The position numbers were made by a program, and so were the translations under genes. This document shows positions 59,686-64,000 of a stretch of 64,000 nt of DNA, in pieces. The stretch comes from Colwellia sp. TT2012 (GTDB lineage: Bacteria; Pseudomonadota; Gammaproteobacteria; Enterobacterales; Alteromonadaceae): contig NZ_LJYX01000006.1 of NCBI RefSeq assembly GCF_001440345.1, positions 434,001 through 498,000 on the forward strand, read 5' to 3'. The notes below the pieces were generated by a model, which was not told where the DNA came from, did no database searches, and saw only the letters and a program-made list of their open reading frames with translations. Positions within the stretch are counted from its first letter, which is position 1, and the number at the start of each line of letters is the position of its first letter.

Positions 59686-60153
59686 TTATAACGCCCTCAT
59701 GGTATAGGTCGATATCAGTGGAAAACTTAAATCAATATCATTACCTAAACCAAAGGTGGTGAAAGTGTCAGAAAACAGTGGTTGCCAATCATACGTTACG
59801 GTTATAGTGATAAAATCGCCGCTAATACTGAAGCTGATGTCATCTTCATTAAGGTTAGGCAGTAAGCTAGTAGCACTAACACTTTGGCCATATCGAATTA
59901 AACTCTTAACCTCAGTGGCAACAGAATCGGTAATGTTTATTACATCGATACTGCCTGGCTTAGCATTGGCAGCTAAATAACGACTGGCATCTCTTACCGT
60001 GTTATTAAGTGCATTATATTGAAACATCAAACGGCCAAACTCAGCACTAGCACAGATTAACAGTAATAAAAATGGCAGCACCAGCGTAAATTCAATCGCG
60101 GCTAAGCCTTTTTGTTTACTGATACTCGTTATGTTAGTACTGATAATAGTCAT
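59686..60153 (-). CDS. tadE: TadE-like pseudopilin
   Basis: 155 aa from ATG 60153, preceded by AGGAGGAAT; a longer frame to 60189 would overlap the tadG stop. KQKGLAAIEFTLVLPFLLLLICASAEFGRLMFQYN is the classical TadE helix. Minor pilin of the Flp pilus, cleaved by a TadV-type peptidase not seen in this window. Confidence 0.87.
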   Translation of the reverse strand: MTIISTNITSISKQKGLAAIEFTLVLPFLLLLICASAEFGRLMFQYNALNNTVRDASRYLAANAKPGSIDVINITDSVATEVKSLIRYGQSVSATSLLPNLNEDDISFSISGDFITITVTYDWQPLFSDTFTTFGLGNDIDLSFPLISTYTMRAL

Positions 60154-60163
60154 ATTATTCCTC

Positions 60164-61468
60164 CTAAGAATCAGTGCTGCCTGGTACATGGTATAACACC
60201 ATCTTATATGGCCCAGGGGTATCTACTGGCTCTAAGGTGGCATCACCACCGCCAGAGCAATCATAGAGAAACTCTCCGATGACATAAGACTCCTGTCCTT
60301 TGTGCTCAACTTCTTGGGTGAGAAAAAAGCAAGCAACCCCTAAAAAGTCTAGATTATTAGCCCCATTTATTTTACCGTCACATTTACTAATAACGACATT
60401 CATAATTCTTCGCTCAGCAGAAGCTAGTGACTGTCGACTAAAATCAGGCTCTTGCGGATTAATCGTTAAACCTGCTGGTGGGGCTTGGCAACTTAAGGCA
60501 ATATTTTTATTATCATTGATGTACCAAGTTGCTCGGTATGCTTTTGTTAATGCGCTTGCTTCGAGTGAACCATCGTCTTCAATTTCAATTTTTAAACCCT
60601 GACATATATTTTCATCCCTGGGGTGATCGGTAGCGTTTACTGGTCCGTTCCACTTTCCCATGCGTGTATTCAGTCCTTGTGCCACTGGACCAACATTATT
60701 ACCGGGTTCTGTTGGCACTGACGCATTATCGGTACCTGTTGCAAAGCATGTTTTGGTTATATTATCCTCGCCAGCCATGGCTGTTCGAATATCGGCGGCA
60801 CCAGAATTACTTGCCAAACGAATTAATTGAAAATTTCCGGTACCAATGGTTGAGTCCGTATTTGAACCAATTTTCATCACATACAAGGTGTTTTTTTCCA
60901 AGCCAAAATTTTCTTCACCCTCTATACCACAAACTGACATTGGCACTAAATTAGTAAAGCAATTTTCTACTGCGGTGCTAGGGCCAGCCAAAGCAGTAGC
61001 CGAAACTCGTTTGTTAAAGCTAAAAACATTGGCGAGAAAGTTATCTAAGGGTATTTGCTTTAGTGATACCTTGACAAATTGAGCTTCGATACTGGTATTC
61101 GTGACAACGATAAATGGGTCAGGTGTTACAGAATACTCTATGGTCAACAAGGCGCTAGTGTCGCCATCAAAATCGATAGCACGGGATAACTCTTGTTGAT
61201 CCGTATGGGCAAGATTTATTTGTAATAAATTAATTGCGGCAACCGAAGCTTGTAGCCTAGTTGCGCCGTTATCGAGTTCTTTAGCTGCATGCAGTGCGGC
61301 GGCATCAACTAGATTTTGTAATCGGCCTTTATTCAATAATAGATGACCGCCATCTAATGCCAAGGATGCCAGTGTTATCAGTGCTAATAAGCTGATAACA
61401 AAAAGTACCAGCACATTACCCTTTTGATAATCTTGGTATATTGTTGGTCTGTTTTTTTGATATAACAT
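60164..61468 (-). CDS. tadG: TadG-like pilus assembly protein
   Basis: 434 aa. KGNVLVLFVISLLALITLASLALDGGHLLLNKGRLQNLVDAAALHAA near the N-terminus is the TadG/RsaG-type start. The rest is an extracytoplasmic domain with several Cys, for example ENCFTNLVPMSVCG. It has no von Willebrand MIDAS that I can see, so it is a shorter TadG form. Confidence 0.82.
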   Translation of the reverse strand: MLYQKNRPTIYQDYQKGNVLVLFVISLLALITLASLALDGGHLLLNKGRLQNLVDAAALHAAKELDNGATRLQASVAAINLLQINLAHTDQQELSRAIDFDGDTSALLTIEYSVTPDPFIVVTNTSIEAQFVKVSLKQIPLDNFLANVFSFNKRVSATALAGPSTAVENCFTNLVPMSVCGIEGEENFGLEKNTLYVMKIGSNTDSTIGTGNFQLIRLASNSGAADIRTAMAGEDNITKTCFATGTDNASVPTEPGNNVGPVAQGLNTRMGKWNGPVNATDHPRDENICQGLKIEIEDDGSLEASALTKAYRATWYINDNKNIALSCQAPPAGLTINPQEPDFSRQSLASAERRIMNVVISKCDGKINGANNLDFLGVACFFLTQEVEHKGQESYVIGEFLYDCSGGGDATLEPVDTPGPYKMVLYHVPGSTDS

Positions 61469-61479
61469 AAGTATTTAAC

Positions 61480-61746
61480 CTACTTACTGTTCTGCGTCAT
61501 TTGACGAGATTCTTTCATGCTGTAAACACTGCGTTGATATTTTTTAATGACATTCGTGCCGTAGTTACCATTTAAGGTGACAATAATGCCATCATTTAGC
61601 TCTGCTGCGTTGGGGTTGAGTATTTGCACTTGTTTGATTTGTTTGCTCGACATTGCTAGTTGATAACTAGGTTGATCTGCGCAGCCCAATATCAGTAGGC
61701 TTGATAAGGCTAACAATACACTTTTGAGTAAGTTACTTTTTTTCAT
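61480..61746 (-). CDS. small lipoprotein of the tad locus
   Basis: 88 aa. Signal peptide with lipobox LILGC, then about 65 residues without a known motif (NPNAAELNDGIIVTLNGNYGTNV). Its position right after the secretin gene suggests a secretin-associated partner (RcpB/pilotin-like), which is inference only. Confidence 0.7.
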   Translation of the reverse strand: MKKSNLLKSVLLALSSLLILGCADQPSYQLAMSSKQIKQVQILNPNAAELNDGIIVTLNGNYGTNVIKKYQRSVYSMKESRQMTQNSK

Positions 61747-61776
61747 TACTAACTCCTTAACTAATTTTAATGGTTA

Positions 61777-63243
61777 TTAATCGGTTTTAGTTGCTTTAAG
61801 TTGATGGCCATAACGCTGATTAGTACCGCCATCATTGGTTAAAATAATATTGTTAAGTTTTGCTCTTTGATTCGGTGATGTCGTTGCTTCGGAAGTGTTT
61901 TGCCGGGTCATCTTGCCTAATAGATAAAACTCCATATCGGAGACTGGCACAAAACCATCGGTAGGTAAGGAAATGTCTTTCTTATTAAAGGGTCTGACTA
62001 ATCGTGGGGTTACCATAATCACTAATTCAGTTTGACCACTAATATATTCATGGCTACGAAACAATTGTCCTAAGATGGGTAAATCACCCAAACCAGGAAA
62101 TTTAGTAACGCTGTCACGTAAGGTATCACTTAACAAACCACCGATAGCTATGGTTTGGCCATCAGCGAGCTCTACTGTAGTTTCCACCGTTCTTTTGATA
62201 ATAGAGGGTACCACTAAGGATGATGATGAACCTGTAGGGGTGACACCAACGCCATGAGAAGTACTTAATTCACTGACTAATATTTTGAGGTTTAAATTGA
62301 TTTTTCCTGAGTCTAATATCGTCGGTACAAAGCTTACGCCGACACCGAAGTCTTTAAATTGCACCGTGGTGCCTTCCTCACTGGGTACCGGTACTGGAAA
62401 TTCCCCGCCAGCTAAAAACTCAGCTTTCTGGCCACTTAAGGCGGTAATGTTTGGCTCGGCCAGTATTTTGGCTAAACCATTTTGTTTGGCAACATCTAGG
62501 GCAAAGCTAAACTGCATATCGCCATTAATTAAAGAGCCAAAAAAACCACTGCTAATGTTACTTGCCACTCCGGCACCAATACCACTAACAATACCCGCTG
62601 TGCCATCTGAGCCATTAAAGGTTAATGACATGTTTGCACTAAACTTACGAGCAATTTCAATACTTACTTCTGCGACAGTTACTTCAAGCATTACCTGATG
62701 GCCGCCACCAATAGAAATCATATTGAGCACTTTACTGCTAACTTTACCTACCGATGCTGCTTCGGCATAACCACTAGCAAGCTCAACTGCGGTATTCATT
62801 TTTGCCAATGAGGAAGATTGACCACTAAGGACTAATTGTCCTTGCGATGTTTCCACACCAATATTTTCACCAGGCAGATAACGATATAAGCGTTGACGTA
62901 AACTATTTAAATCATGAGTAACTTCAAGGTTAATAATATCAACCAAGTTATCTTCTTCATCCCAGACCATGATATTAGTGGTACCTAGTGTTTTACCAAC
63001 AATGTAAAGCTCTTTAGCACGTAATATTAAAATATCAGCAATTTTGTCATTACCTATTGAAACTCGGCTGACTGCTTGATTCATGGTTAAGTTTCTAGAC
63101 TTGAAGATGGGTACCTTGAATTCATCGTTTATTAGTTTAGTGGGTCCACCCGCTAATACCGCAGAACTAATGAACAATTGCACTATTATCAATAAAATAA
63201 AGCAGTTGATTATGGTGACTATTTTAACGGTTACACCTTTCAT
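61777..63243 (-). CDS. rcpA: Tad outer-membrane secretin RcpA/CpaC
   Basis: 488 aa. Signal peptide (residues 1-31), N-terminal pilus/secretin domain with RVSIGNDKIADILILRAKELYIVGKTLGTTNIMVWD, and the C-terminal secretin core (VPVPSEEGTTVQFKDFGVGVSF, IAIGGLLSDTLRDSVTKFPGLGDLPILGQLFRS, ELVIMVTPRLVRP). RBS AAGGAAACAG precedes the ATG. Confidence 0.94.
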   Translation of the reverse strand: MKGVTVKIVTIINCFILLIIVQLFISSAVLAGGPTKLINDEFKVPIFKSRNLTMNQAVSRVSIGNDKIADILILRAKELYIVGKTLGTTNIMVWDEEDNLVDIINLEVTHDLNSLRQRLYRYLPGENIGVETSQGQLVLSGQSSSLAKMNTAVELASGYAEAASVGKVSSKVLNMISIGGGHQVMLEVTVAEVSIEIARKFSANMSLTFNGSDGTAGIVSGIGAGVASNISSGFFGSLINGDMQFSFALDVAKQNGLAKILAEPNITALSGQKAEFLAGGEFPVPVPSEEGTTVQFKDFGVGVSFVPTILDSGKINLNLKILVSELSTSHGVGVTPTGSSSSLVVPSIIKRTVETTVELADGQTIAIGGLLSDTLRDSVTKFPGLGDLPILGQLFRSHEYISGQTELVIMVTPRLVRPFNKKDISLPTDGFVPVSDMEFYLLGKMTRQNTSEATTSPNQRAKLNNIILTNDGGTNQRYGHQLKATKTD

Positions 63244-63320
63244 GACTGTTTCCTTATTAGCCCTAGAGCCTCAATATCTATTCGATTTAATACCTAAACG
63301 ACTACACCTTGCAATAACGA

Positions 63321-64000
63321 TTAAATATCTACCTGCACGGTTTGCAGTCTAACCCCTCTGATTAACTCAACTCTCTGCCGTTGGCGAATCTTAGCCGCTG
63401 TCTTAGGGGCCGGATCAGCAAGCACATCAACTTTTGGCTCTATAGCCTCAGGTATTGCTGCTTGTTCACTGGCAATGAGTACCGCGTTATCATCTATTGG
63501 ATTACGCAAGGCAAGCTGCAAGTAGCCATTTCTGCGCGCGCTCATTAGTATTTCTGCTTGTGTTAAATCAACTTCAACGGTGATTGAACGAACGAGTTGT
63601 GGTTTGTTTTCATCACTGGCGGCTCTTTGATCAACCGCCAAAATATTGATATTGGAAAGAATCACCTCGGTAGTGGGCTGACCGTCTTGTTGGTAGGTAT
63701 TAAGAATATCTACTCGGTTGCCCGGTAATAAAAAGCCGGCGACACCCACAACATCATTAACGCGAATAGTAATTGCGCGCATATTTTCACTAATCAAGCT
63801 GGCTAAATAACTGCCATCACCTTGCTTAGCCAAACGTTCTGCTCTAACAATATCGCCAATGTAAAATTGGTTTTTAGCGACCTTACCGATAACGTCCTCT
63901 AAGTTATTTGCCGCTTTATCTGGCGCCATTGACTTGGGAAAAACCACTAAATTGACATGGTTAGCCTTTAAAATAGTGCCTGTGGCAATGTTTATTGTCG
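63321..64000 (-). CDS. rcpC: Flp pilus assembly protein RcpC/CpaB, cut by window edge
   Basis: The C-terminal ~226 aa are in the window; the frame stays open to base 63998. It shows an SAF-like segment IATGTILKANHVNLVVFP, then IGKVAKNQFYIGDIVRAERLA and the CpaB core AITIRVNDVVGVAGFLLPGNRVDIL. A frame starting at 63947 is not the true start. First tad gene seen; the pilin and prepilin peptidase genes probably lie to the right. Confidence 0.92.
   Translation of the reverse strand, partial: TINIATGTILKANHVNLVVFPKSMAPDKAANNLEDVIGKVAKNQFYIGDIVRAERLAKQGDGSYLASLISENMRAITIRVNDVVGVAGFLLPGNRVDILNTYQQDGQPTTEVILSNINILAVDQRAASDENKPQLVRSITVEVDLTQAEILMSARRNGYLQLALRNPIDDNAVLIASEQAAIPEAIEPKVDVLADPAPKTAAKIRQRQRVELIRGVRLQTVQVDI

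Overview
The window is a chromosomal segment of an AT-rich marine gammaproteobacterium. Gene order and protein sequences fit the Alteromonadales, most likely Colwelliaceae (Colwellia/Thalassotalea type). The evidence is: alaS-csrA-tRNA-Ser-tRNA-Arg; ftsB-ispD-ispF-truD-surE-pcm-nlpD-rpoS; nqrABCDEF-apbE-nqrM; xseB-ispA-dxs facing pomAB-thiI; and several sodium-dependent systems. The genus is inferred from recall of these families, not from a search.

Layout. 1-5.3 kb: 3' part of hemH, dinB under a LexA box, and alaS. 5.3-8.2 kb: a GGA-hairpin repeat region, csrA, tRNA-Ser(GCU), three intact tRNA-Arg(ACG) genes, then a graded series of decaying tRNA-Arg copies. 8.9-12.1 kb: oadG-oadA-oadB. 12.2-14.8 kb: two MITE-like elements around an M48 lipoprotein protease and pdxH. 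15-19.9 kb (minus strand): periplasmic nitrate reductase napEFDABC, with napE too short for usual ORF cut-offs and a tandemly triplicated napB/napC junction. 20-25 kb: tmcA, a Fur-box-associated pair of small Cys-containing proteins, and an ABC-2 exporter. 25-34 kb: a KAS III gene, an unknown gene, then the ftsB-to-rpoS housekeeping block. 34-42 kb: Na+-NQR with its FMN transferase (apbE) and maturation factor (nqrM). 42-50.9 kb: dxs, ispA, xseB, pomA, pomB, thiI, panE, a VanZ-like gene and yajQ. 51-53.5 kb: a small MerR-controlled metal operon whose terminal outer-membrane gene is split by a MITE. 53.6-64 kb (minus strand): a tad/Flp-type pilus locus running off the right edge.

How it works together. 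Sodium links much of the window: the oxaloacetate decarboxylase and NQR pump Na+, and PomAB spends it on flagellar rotation. Nap supplies a periplasmic electron sink behind an FNR-type site. The isoprenoid enzymes IspD, IspF, Dxs and IspA all occur here, in two blocks.

Most unusual are the non-coding and mobile features. There is a family of short TA-flanked inverted-repeat elements (54, 260, 274 and 310 bp). One has interrupted an OMP gene exactly in frame, and another carries the same paired GGA-loop hairpins that are found upstream of csrA. Two native operons carry expanded start-region repeats that create tiny ORFs: between napB and napC, and between pomA and pomB. No restriction, CRISPR, prophage or toxin-antitoxin locus was seen.
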